DNA from: Clostridia bacterium
Lineage (GTDB): Bacteria > Bacillota > Clostridia > Acetivibrionales > DSM-27016
DNA: 64,000 nucleotides
Assembly (NCBI GenBank): GCA_026414765.1
Contig: JAOAIJ010000016.1
Coordinates: forward strand, 162,786-226,785
Direction: 5' to 3'
In this document: positions 35,892-43,480 of the stretch, piece by piece
Position numbering within the stretch: position 1 is the first letter of the stretch
How the letters are laid out: the number at the start of each line of letters is the position of its first letter
Notes under the pieces: generated by a model
Databases searched by the model: none
What the model was told of the DNA's origin: nothing
What the model saw: the letters and a program-made list of their open reading frames with translations, nothing else
Program-made: the position numbers and the translations under genes

Positions 35892-37529
35892 TTATTCATC
35901 AATTATATTTAGTGGCACATTCAACCTTTCTGCCAGGTTCTTTGCTTTATCAACCAGCTCATCTGACTCTTCTGCTGCGGTTTCCTTTCTACTGCTTGTA
36001 AGATCCTCCTCATCTATACACTTGATCCTGATCTCTCTTCCAAGCTTTTGAGAGACTACTGCTTCTACAGTTTCCAAATTTTCTGCTTTTGATACTACCA
36101 TTTTGCAGAAACGCCTGTCTGAGCTGAAAACTATTCCTACAAACTTGCTATCCAGTTCCAAAGCTTTTGTGCCTAGGAGGTTGGTAAAAAGGACCATTCT
36201 TCCTCCGGATTTCAGTTCATTCAGAACATCATTCCAGCATGACAAGCTGTCTATATTTTCAATATTGCCTTTTCTCTGAACTTCTTTTGGCGCAGGCTTG
36301 TCTGGAGATGCTGCCTGGCCTGGATTGGCGGATGGTGCATTGTTTTTTTGAGCAGGGGAGGATTTGATAGTTATATCGCCGCTGCTGATTTTTCTCTCAA
36401 GCTCTGCCAGCCTTTCCATAACATTCCCGCCATATTGTGCAGGATTTGATTCGCATAGCTTCATCAAAGACACTTCCAGAAGTATTCTTGGGTGGGTTGC
36501 CCATTTAAGGCTTGATTCCAGAAGTGAAAGCTCTTTTATGTCATGCATAAGTTCTTCGTCACTTAACCCCTTGCATTGCTGAATCATCTTTTCTATGGAT
36601 TCTTTTGATGCTTCTATGATTTCATAGGGATCAGGCGTTAATTTGCATATCAGAAGGTTCCGGTAATAATAAACGAGATCGGCAATAAACCGGGTAATAT
36701 CTTTTCCCTCCATAACCAACCTGTCTACCAGTTCCAATATACGGCTTATATCCTTAGCCGCTATAGCATCAAAAACCTCGGCAATGAAGGTATCATTTAC
36801 TATTCCGACAACTGTAAGGACATCATCATAACCTATTTCCTTACTGCCCATGGAAATACACTGATCGAGAATGCTGATTGCATCCCTGAGTGCACCGTCA
36901 GCCATTTTTGCGATTAGCTTCGCGCCATCCTTCCGGAGAGTAACACCGCTTTCCTGAGATATCTGTGTAAGCCTGCTCATTATGCTCTCAATGGAAATTC
37001 TCCTGAAGTCAAACCTCTGACACCGTGATAGTATTGTGGCGGGCAGCTTATGCGGGTCTGTTGTTGCTAAAATAAAGACAACATGGGCCGGCGGCTCTTC
37101 CAGCGTTTTTAGTAAAGCGTTAAATGCCCCTGTTGAGAGCATGTGAACCTCGTCTATGATGTAGACTTTGTATTTGGCCTGAGACGGTGCATATATTACC
37201 TCATCCCGTATCTCTCTTACATTGTCCACACTGTTGTTTGAAGCAGCATCAATTTCTATTACATCAAGAATGTTTTCGTTCAGTATACCCCTACAGATAT
37301 CGCATTCATTACAGGGATCACCGTTTTGGGGGGAGAGACAATTTATCGCTCTGGAGAAAATCTTAGCCATGGTTGTCTTACCTGTACCCCTGGTTCCGCA
37401 GAAAAGGTATGCATGCGCAATGCGGCCTGTACTGATGCTGTATCTTAATGTTTTTACAACATGTTCCTGTTCTACTACGTCTTCAAAGACAGTAGGTCTC
37501 CATTTTCTATATAAAGCTATATATGACAT
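35892..37529 (-). CDS. dnaX: DNA polymerase III subunit gamma/tau
   Basis: 545 residues. YRKWRPTVFEDVVEQEHVVKTL at the N-terminus, Walker A GTRGTGKTT (about 45-53), zinc module C...CNECDIC (about 64-79), Walker B IIDEVHML and sensor motif ILATTDPHKLPATILSRCQRF (about 152-172). Residues about 390-430 are an Ala/Pro/Ser linker and the C-terminal domain is the shorter, divergent tau part. Clamp loader ATPase. The SRP RNA gene usually directly upstream is separated here by an HD-GYP gene. Confidence 0.97.
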   Translation of the reverse strand: MSYIALYRKWRPTVFEDVVEQEHVVKTLRYSISTGRIAHAYLFCGTRGTGKTTMAKIFSRAINCLSPQNGDPCNECDICRGILNENILDVIEIDAASNNSVDNVREIRDEVIYAPSQAKYKVYIIDEVHMLSTGAFNALLKTLEEPPAHVVFILATTDPHKLPATILSRCQRFDFRRISIESIMSRLTQISQESGVTLRKDGAKLIAKMADGALRDAISILDQCISMGSKEIGYDDVLTVVGIVNDTFIAEVFDAIAAKDISRILELVDRLVMEGKDITRFIADLVYYYRNLLICKLTPDPYEIIEASKESIEKMIQQCKGLSDEELMHDIKELSLLESSLKWATHPRILLEVSLMKLCESNPAQYGGNVMERLAELERKISSGDITIKSSPAQKNNAPSANPGQAASPDKPAPKEVQRKGNIENIDSLSCWNDVLNELKSGGRMVLFTNLLGTKALELDSKFVGIVFSSDRRFCKMVVSKAENLETVEAVVSQKLGREIRIKCIDEEDLTSSRKETAAEESDELVDKAKNLAERLNVPLNIIDE

Positions 37530-37663
37530 ATTTCCCTGTCCATCCTCCTATTACGTTACCCATAACACTGCACTACGAAGCTTTGCTTAGTAACCAGTAT
37601 AAGTATAACATACATTTGACCCCGCTTCAAAAACTTGTTTTGCCATAGTATAAGAGAGGCATG

Positions 37664-37691
37664 AAAAAAGGAATGCATCTTCATACATTCC
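37664..37691 (-). terminator. Terminator after the HD-GYP gene
   Basis: GGAATG/CATTCC arms (37670-37675, 37686-37691) followed on the minus strand by six T. This separates the HD-GYP gene from dnaX. Confidence 0.7.
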
Positions 37692-37707
37692 CTGAGATTA
37701 ACTGGTG

Positions 37708-39678
37708 CTAATACAACATGTGGCGATACCTTTTCGCAATATCAACAAACGTGTCCACAATGATAGGATTAAACTGAGTATTCCTGTTTGCTAAGAGCTC
37801 ATTAAGGGCGTCCAACCTGCTCATGGGCTTACGGTAGGAACGGCTGGAAGTCATAGCATCATATGCATCCGCTACGGCAATGATTTGAGCCTCTATGGAA
37901 ATATCGCTGCCTGACAGGCCATATGGATAACCTGTTCCGTCAAACCTTTCATGATGTAAAGCTATAGCTTTCATTGTGCGTTCTGAAAAGCCTACGGGAT
38001 ATAGTATTTTATTGCTTATCAGGGGGTGTTGCTTTATTACCTCATACTCTTCAGAGGTCAGTTTCTCAGGCTTTAAAAGTATTGAATCGCTTATGCCGAC
38101 TTTGCCGATATCATGCAGTATTCCCGCAATTTTTATGTCTTGAATCTGATCTTTGGAAAGACCAAGCTTTTCCGCTATATCCACTGCATACTTCGATACC
38201 CTCTGCGAATGTCCCTCAGTATAATCATCTTTGGCTTCTACAGTCGCAATAAGGGCATCTACTGTTTTTATAAAATACTTTTTGGAAGTTTCATAAAGCA
38301 GAGCATTTTCGATGGCAACTGCTACATTGTTAGCGATTGAAGAAATAAGATTTATTTGATGTTCACCTATTGGTGAGTTAAAGCCGGTAATTAATATACC
38401 CAGCTGTTTATCTTTAACTGAAACTGGCATAAAAAGAAATTCCTTTATCTTTTCATCCTCCGGCAGACTGCTGTTTATAGTACTGGTAACCCAGCTGTCA
38501 GGTATTTCGTGTGCCTTAAGTATTCCTGACTTTTCTGCAAAATATTTTATTGCACTGTCGTGGATGTTTTTAGGAATAAACATTGTATCAATATTCTTAT
38601 TTGCATAAAATGTTCCTGAAAGCGCCTTTACATATAGTGATGAGGTATCTTTCTCGATAAAACCCAGAGCACATGAGGGACAATCCAGAGCCTGTGTTAT
38701 TTCATTTACTATTATATTTGACAGCTCATCCAAATCCAGTGTTGAAGTCAGTGCTTTGCTTGTGGAGTTAAGGATGGACAGTTCTTTATTACTCTGGAGT
38801 ATTTCTTTTTCAAGCCTTCTTCTTTTTGTTATATCTCTTACTATTGCCTGCAAGCCCATACTTATGCCATTATACATATAGTTGGTAAACTTGACCTCTG
38901 TAATAATCGTGATGCCATCCTTCCGTACGAAAGATAACTCTGTAGCGTATATGTTTTCGTGCTTGAGATAGTTTAAAATATACTCTATGGAAAATGGCTT
39001 TGAGATGGCAGCGATAAGTTCGGAAATATTCTTGCCGACCAGGTCTGATTTCTCATATCCCAGCACATCATAGCAAACATGGTTTACAAAGGAAATAACG
39101 CCTGTATCCTCTATAACACATACTATTTCAGGGATGTTTCTGACAAGTGAATGGTATTTCTGTTCGGCTTCGTTCAGTTGTTCAATAATTGCCTGAAGCT
39201 GACCATAGGACGCTTCAAGTTCGGAATTTGCCTCCTGAAGTTCCCAGTTTTTATCATACAGTTCCTCAGATTGAACTTTCAGCTTATTTTTACTTTCCTG
39301 GAGGTATCCCGTAATATCGTTGATTGCACAGGCAATTTCACCTATTTCATTATTTGAAGTAATATCTAATTTGTAGTCTGAGTTTCCGTTTTTCACTTCT
39401 CCGATACCACTTTTTATCGTCGAAAGCGGGGAAAGGATAACCTTGCGGACATATGAGTAAATAAGGTAAACTAAAACAATAATCACTAGTATTAACAACA
39501 ATTCAATAATACCAAAAATCATGCTATTTGAAAGAGGGGTATATTCACTATCTGTAGAAAGAAGAGCTCCTGCAAAAAATACAATATTAACTGCAAAAAG
39601 TGCTATTAAAAGGAATGATATTAAGCAGCACAAGACTAATAAAATCTTTTTGATACTGTTGTCCTTAAAATTGAACAT
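37708..39678 (-). CDS. Membrane sensor with HAMP, PAS, GAF and HD-GYP domains (c-di-GMP phosphodiesterase)
   Basis: 656 residues. Two transmembrane helices (about 12-35 and 50-72) flank a very short external loop, so ligand sensing outside is limited. HAMP (about 75-125), coiled coil (about 125-168), PAS (about 170-290, LVRNIPEIVCVIEDTGVISFVN), GAF (about 310-455) and HD-GYP (about 460-656). HD-GYP catalytic residues are intact: HSQRVSKYA, HDIGKVGI (about 530-537), then HHERFDGTGYP, where H-H-E-R-x-D-G-x-G-Y-P is the signature. Predicted to hydrolyse c-di-GMP under control of redox/ligand inputs at PAS and GAF. Confidence 0.93.
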   Translation of the reverse strand: MFNFKDNSIKKILLVLCCLISFLLIALFAVNIVFFAGALLSTDSEYTPLSNSMIFGIIELLLILVIIVLVYLIYSYVRKVILSPLSTIKSGIGEVKNGNSDYKLDITSNNEIGEIACAINDITGYLQESKNKLKVQSEELYDKNWELQEANSELEASYGQLQAIIEQLNEAEQKYHSLVRNIPEIVCVIEDTGVISFVNHVCYDVLGYEKSDLVGKNISELIAAISKPFSIEYILNYLKHENIYATELSFVRKDGITIITEVKFTNYMYNGISMGLQAIVRDITKRRRLEKEILQSNKELSILNSTSKALTSTLDLDELSNIIVNEITQALDCPSCALGFIEKDTSSLYVKALSGTFYANKNIDTMFIPKNIHDSAIKYFAEKSGILKAHEIPDSWVTSTINSSLPEDEKIKEFLFMPVSVKDKQLGILITGFNSPIGEHQINLISSIANNVAVAIENALLYETSKKYFIKTVDALIATVEAKDDYTEGHSQRVSKYAVDIAEKLGLSKDQIQDIKIAGILHDIGKVGISDSILLKPEKLTSEEYEVIKQHPLISNKILYPVGFSERTMKAIALHHERFDGTGYPYGLSGSDISIEAQIIAVADAYDAMTSSRSYRKPMSRLDALNELLANRNTQFNPIIVDTFVDIAKRYRHMLY

Positions 39679-39875
39679 ATAGCATATACCTTTTTTCTAC
39701 AAATTTCTACAAAATATTTAGTAATATAATGTTAACACATAACCTACCATTTTTAAACATCTAAAATGTATAAAAATGGACTATATTTTTATTTACTTTA
39801 ACCTATAGATGGTAACCCCGAAAAAGACATAGAATTGTAAATAGGATAAACGATAAAGGAGGGATATTGCGTGCA

Positions 39876-39905
39876 TATAAAAAAAGAACCATTACAGGTT
39901 CTTAT
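39876..39905 (-). terminator. Terminator of the SRP RNA gene
   Basis: AAGAACC/GGTTCTT arms (39884-39890, 39897-39903) with a 6-base loop; the minus strand continues with a T7-8 run. It begins about 15 bases after the 3' end of the RNA. Confidence 0.85.
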
Positions 39906-39919
39906 ATTTATTATGATTG

Positions 39920-40187
39920 GCCGTGCACCCATTCTCGACTTACCTCTACAAGCGTAACCCACGTAGTTAGCTCTAATCAGGCATCCCTACGGCACACGAA
40001 AGTGCCAGCTTACCGCTGCTTCCTTCCGGACCTGACGGGGTTCACAGGTTTTCGTTGCGTAAGACCCGATTTTCATTGCCACTTGCGAGGGGCAGACCCA
40101 ACAGGGAATAAGCCTCCAAAGGGAATTCAACCCTGCTACAGCGGTTTGCAGGAAAAGGGCACCGCTACCTCCCCGCCTAGCACGACC
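39920..40187 (-). ncRNA. ffs: Signal recognition particle RNA, large Firmicutes type with Alu domain
   Basis: The minus strand carries the SRP54-binding domain GTCAGGTCCGGAAGGAAGC and the Alu-domain 5' part (GGCGGGGAGGTAGCGGTGCC) typical of the ~270-nt Bacillus/Clostridium scRNA. The terminal helix is formed by GTCGTGC at the 5' end and GCACGGC at the 3' end, giving 268 nt. The position upstream of dnaX, though separated by the HD-GYP gene, fits the usual ffs-dnaX-ybaB-recR order. A terminator follows. Exact ends could differ by a few bases. Confidence 0.93.
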
Positions 40188-40555
40188 AAAACTTTAACAT
40201 AATTAACGTTACTTTTATTGCCTGAAAATATGTCATCAGGACAATAAATAACACAGCCTGTTAAGCTGTCTCTCTATTATACATAAAAGGGCATTTCATA
40301 TCAAGTAATTTTATAAATTTTGTAAGAGGAAGTTTAAGGCAAAAAAATAAAGCACTGAATATAATAATAATGAATAATTGCAATAAAACTAGTGCTTTAA
40401 ATTTTAAATAAAATCAATATTATATTAAAAGGAGGAACAAAATTGAAAAAATAGTATTACTAGTTGTGGTAATATGATTATACCATAATTTTCTTGGAAG
40501 TAATATTAAAATTGTGTAACAACTATTAATAAACTGTTAACATACTGGAATAATC
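40188..40555. other. Intergenic region upstream of the SRP RNA gene
   Basis: No gene longer than about 12 codons is seen. It must contain the ffs promoter. A good AAGGAGG site at about 40430-40437 is followed by a 12-codon frame beginning ATT and rich in Val/Leu/Ile; this may be a remnant of a lost gene. Confidence 0.4.
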
Positions 40556-40717
40556 TCAGTACTCCTTTCTTTCGTAATTGCTGTCGTCTAATATTTCTGT
40601 TTTCGCGGTATTGCTTTCTATAAAATTCGAATAGAATTTAGTATATTTGTCTAGTATTTTTCTATCATACTTATTCAGTGAGGTTACTGGAGTTTTATCC
40701 TTACTGTCAGGTGCCAA
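40556..40717 (-). CDS. Possible 53-residue small hydrophilic protein
   Basis: From TTG 40717 to TGA 40556 on the minus strand. AAGGAAGTG lies 5 bases upstream of the TTG, a convincing ribosome binding site. The product is charged (11 Lys/Arg, 11 Asp/Glu, 6 Tyr) with no hydrophobic segment, for example LNKYDRKILDKYTKFYSNFI. No family was recognised. The composition and the site both favour a real small protein. Confidence 0.55.
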   Translation of the reverse strand: MAPDSKDKTPVTSLNKYDRKILDKYTKFYSNFIESNTAKTEILDDSNYERKEY

Positions 40718-40846
40718 AGTATCACTTCCTTAATATAATTTTTACTAGCTTTATTTTTTTCTATTATACCAATAATATATTATGAAAAAACAAATCAAAT
40801 ATACAGGAATTATGATAATTTATTAAGCATTGAAGGGGATGAGAGT

Positions 40847-41257
40847 ATTTTTAAAATCTTTCCGGAAAAACGCAGCAGAAATTGGTTATGGGTATTTATC
40901 CTTTATTCTGCAATTATCAGTTGCTCCTTTTTTATAGGAAGTATTTTTATACTAAGAAGAAACGTAAGTTTTGGAAATTTTATTTCCATAATGATAGTTG
41001 CAGTTGTATTTTCTACTATAATTACTCTGGCCGGATATCTAAATGCCGGGTTTGTTTTTGTTTCATCGAGTATAGGTCTTGTTCTGGGAGTTACTGCACT
41101 ATTTACAGTTTTATTAAGGAAAAGAACCGGGTGGGAAGATCTTGCCGGACCAGTCATATTTCTTCAGATTGCTGTTCTGAGCCTGATAACAGGCATGATT
41201 TTAGAAGGAGCAGTAAAAATAATCCGGAGGCCGGATAAAAAGATTTCCAGAAAATAG
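40847..41257 (+). CDS. Four-helix membrane protein, possibly starting at a non-ATG codon
   Basis: The first ATG in frame (40991) would give 88 residues and cut the protein inside a transmembrane segment. The frame is open back to 40739 and contains another clear helix (NWLWVFILYSAIISCSFFIGSIFIL), preceded by a charged segment. An AAGGGGA site at 40834-40840 stands 7 bases before an ATT codon at 40847, giving 136 residues and four helices. ATT initiation is rare, so the start is uncertain; an ATG at 40839 is in a different frame. Ends KIIRRPDKKISRK. Function unknown. Confidence 0.5.
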   Translation: MFKIFPEKRSRNWLWVFILYSAIISCSFFIGSIFILRRNVSFGNFISIMIVAVVFSTIITLAGYLNAGFVFVSSSIGLVLGVTALFTVLLRKRTGWEDLAGPVIFLQIAVLSLITGMILEGAVKIIRRPDKKISRK

Positions 41258-41267
41258 GAATAGAGCA

Positions 41268-41297
41268 TTGTAAAACCTATATACTTTTTGATAGAAT
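41268..41297 (+). promoter_or_regulatory. Candidate sigma-A promoter of galU
   Basis: TTGTAA (41268-41273), 18 bases, TAGAAT (41292-41297), ending 45 bases before the galU start. Confidence 0.5.
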
Positions 41298-41341
41298 AAA
41301 CTTTGTTATTTTATGAATTAAGTAAAAGGGGTGCAGAAGAA

Positions 41342-42211
41342 TTGAAAGTTCGCAAAGCTATAATACCTGCTGCAGGAATGGGAACCAGGTTTTTGCCTGC
41401 AACCAAGGCACAGCCTAAGGAAATGCTCCCGATAGTAGATAAACCGACTATTCAATATATAGTTGAAGAGGCAATTGCTTCAGGAATAGAAGATATAATG
41501 ATTGTTACCGGAAGAGGGAAAAGAGCTATAGAAGACCATTTTGACAAGTCTTACGAGCTGGAGCACGTACTTATGAGCAAAGGTGAGGATGAATTATTAA
41601 ATCTGGTTCAGGATATATCAAACCTGGTTAATATTCATTATATAAGGCAAAAGGAACCTAAAGGGCTGGGACATGCAATTTACTGTGCAAAAACATTTAT
41701 TGGCGACGAACCTTTCGCAGTATTATTAGGTGATGATATAGTAGATTCTGAAACACCTTGTTTGAAGCAGCTTATAGACGTATTCGACAGGTATGGTTCT
41801 ACAGTAGTCGGAGTCCAGCATGTGCCACGCAGCGATGTTTCGAAGTACGGGATAATAAATGGACAGAAAACCGGCGAAAGGGTATATAGTATAACAGATA
41901 TGGTTGAAAAGCCTGATGTGGATTCTGCACCATCGGACATTGCTATATTAGGGAGATATATTATTACACCTGATATATTTAAATTTCTTGAAAGTGCTGA
42001 ACCCGGGAAAGGTGGAGAAATCCAGCTTACTGATGCTTTAAAGAAGCTGATGGGGGTCGAGGCTATTTACGCTTATGATTTTATCGGCAACAGGTTTGAT
42101 GTGGGAAACCGTATAGGCTTTGTTAAAGCAACAGTAGAATTTGCTTTAAAGAGAGAAGACATTAAGGAGGAATTTGCAGAATATTTAAAGGACTTGGCTA
42201 AAAATTTATAG
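41342..42211 (+). CDS. galU: UTP-glucose-1-phosphate uridylyltransferase
   Basis: 289 residues. Nucleotidyltransferase signature [24 protein letters not shown] (about 7-30), [28 protein letters not shown] (about 40-67), and the sugar-binding [10 protein letters not shown] (about 127-136). The start is placed at TTG 41342, with AAAAGGGG 10 bases upstream; the longer frame to 41303 starts before that site. Makes UDP-glucose for surface polysaccharides and glycolipids. Confidence 0.95.
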   Translation: MKVRKAIIPAAGMGTRFLPATKAQPKEMLPIVDKPTIQYIVEEAIASGIEDIMIVTGRGKRAIEDHFDKSYELEHVLMSKGEDELLNLVQDISNLVNIHYIRQKEPKGLGHAIYCAKTFIGDEPFAVLLGDDIVDSETPCLKQLIDVFDRYGSTVVGVQHVPRSDVSKYGIINGQKTGERVYSITDMVEKPDVDSAPSDIAILGRYIITPDIFKFLESAEPGKGGEIQLTDALKKLMGVEAIYAYDFIGNRFDVGNRIGFVKATVEFALKREDIKEEFAEYLKDLAKNL

Positions 42212-42245
42212 AATTAACTGGAATAAATATGATTCTGATGTAAAT

Positions 42246-42287
42246 AATACCTATAGACAAAAATCTGATTGTTTATAGGTATTTTTT
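42246..42287 (+). terminator. Terminator after galU
   Basis: AATACCTATA/TATAGGTATT arms followed by seven T. The T run touches the ATG of the next gene at 42288, leaving no room for a ribosome binding site there. Confidence 0.75.
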
Positions 42288-42839
42288 ATGCGTTGTTTAT
42301 ATATTATCGGGAAGGTGCTGCTAGTAGTATTTATATTGACTATAATAATCAACATTCTGTTGTATTTCAGCCCTTTTTCCATTAAAGAGAGCCGTGATGA
42401 AGTACATAGAGAGGACAGAGGGAGCACTGAATCAAGTAGGGGAAAGGTTTTGCCTGAAAAGGATGGTACAAGAATGCGTCCTATGGAAAGCCAGTCTGAT
42501 GCGCTTGAAGAAACTATAGGAAAATCAGCACCTGAGGATGGAGATGCCGGGGACAGAAGCTGCCTTCAGAGTAAAGCAGGTAATGGGCTGGTAAAGTATT
42601 TTATGACATATGATGAGATTATGTCTTTAAAGCGGATTAGTCTTGAGGATAAACTTACCGGTCTAAATGTTGTAAGGAAGGTGAAACGGGTGGATTTAGA
42701 GAGAATTTTAAGAATTGCCGATGGCGGGATTACTATGGAGGAGTGGGCGAGTCTCAGCAAAATTCTGAGAAACTCGCTGGAAGAGAAGGATATCGAGAAA
42801 CTTAAGAAAATAGCTTTCAAAAACAAAATAATGAATTAA
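42288..42839 (+). CDS. Membrane-anchored acidic/helical protein of unknown function
   Basis: 183 residues. One N-terminal transmembrane helix (VLLVVFILTIIINILLYF, about 10-27), then a low-complexity charged region (about 33-90, rich in Glu, Asp, Arg, Ser) and a C-terminal helical part (YDEIMSLKRISLEDKLTGL... LSKILRNSLEEKDIEKLKKI). The ATG directly follows a terminator T run and has no ribosome binding site, so translation may be leaderless from a nearby promoter, or the real start is internal (a GTG at about codon 10 is in frame but has no better site). No family was recognised. Confidence 0.6.
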   Translation: MRCLYIIGKVLLVVFILTIIINILLYFSPFSIKESRDEVHREDRGSTESSRGKVLPEKDGTRMRPMESQSDALEETIGKSAPEDGDAGDRSCLQSKAGNGLVKYFMTYDEIMSLKRISLEDKLTGLNVVRKVKRVDLERILRIADGGITMEEWASLSKILRNSLEEKDIEKLKKIAFKNKIMN

Positions 42840-42910
42840 AGAGGCAAGCTTGTGCTAGTTAGATTTAAAGTATTATAATAACATCATAATGATAAGTGGG
42901 GGTGGGTATA

Positions 42911-43207
42911 GTGGGAAGCTTTATAGCTTTTGTTGCTTTATTAATTATTGCAGTTGCTGCGGTGAGTCTGGTTAAGGGGACAGGGCGCAGTCAAACCGGA
43001 GGTAGTACGGGTAATATTCCTGTGAAGAACGATAATTCTGTCAATGATATGCTTCTATATAGCAGCATGTATAATAATGATTCTGTTTGTGAAAGCAGTA
43101 CGGAAGGTGTAACCAGTGATAATGACTGTGGTTCAGGAGAAGATTGCAGTTGTGACTCGGGCTGTGACAGCAGTTGCGATTGTGGAGGGAGTTGCGGTAC
43201 TGACTAA
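42911..43207 (+). CDS. Membrane-anchored protein with Cys-rich C-terminal tail
   Basis: 98 residues from GTG 42911, which follows GGGGGTGGG. An N-terminal hydrophobic helix (FIAFVALLIIAVAAVSLV) is followed by a Ser/Asn/Asp linker and a tail with nine Cys in about 30 residues (C-G-S-G-E-D-C-S-C-D-S-G-C-D-S-S-C-D-C-G-G-S-C). Cys alternate with Asp/Ser/Gly, similar to TIGR04222-like and YgiB-type tails found in membrane proteins of unknown role. It could bind metal or form a disulfide cap outside the cell. A strong hairpin follows. Confidence 0.65.
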   Translation: MGSFIAFVALLIIAVAAVSLVKGTGRSQTGGSTGNIPVKNDNSVNDMLLYSSMYNNDSVCESSTEGVTSDNDCGSGEDCSCDSGCDSSCDCGGSCGTD

Positions 43208-43226
43208 TTTAACATGGTGTTTACAT

Positions 43227-43275
43227 AAAGAAGAAAAGAGTTTACATAATAAAAATGTAAACTCTTTTCTTCTTT
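43227..43275 (+). terminator. Perfect 21-bp hairpin after the Cys-rich protein gene
   Basis: Arms 43227-43247 and 43255-43275 are exact inverse complements with a 7-base loop. The descending arm is T-rich, so it can terminate even without an extra T run. Confidence 0.7.
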
Positions 43276-43480
43276 GGTTATTGTATTATATAGGTAAAAC
43301 GGAGAGTTGTCAAGAAATTTCTTAAAACAGTTTAAAATAATGTGATTTATATACGGTATTGGGCTGGCAGGCTTATGAGAGTAGAATTCATAAAAATACC
43401 GGATTTCCCTTTTCGCTCTATTTCTAATAAGATATATTTCCAAACAGTCCGGACACAATTTTTAGGGAGGTGTACGCCAT

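Noticed and set aside
39867..40202. 111-codon open frame on the plus strand
   Set aside because: It is entirely explained by the SRP RNA gene on the opposite strand; it has no ribosome binding site and reads the complement of conserved RNA motifs.
40437..40490. AAGGAGG site followed by a 12-codon frame opening with ATT
   Set aside because: The site is excellent but the frame is very short and hydrophobic; more likely a remnant than a gene.
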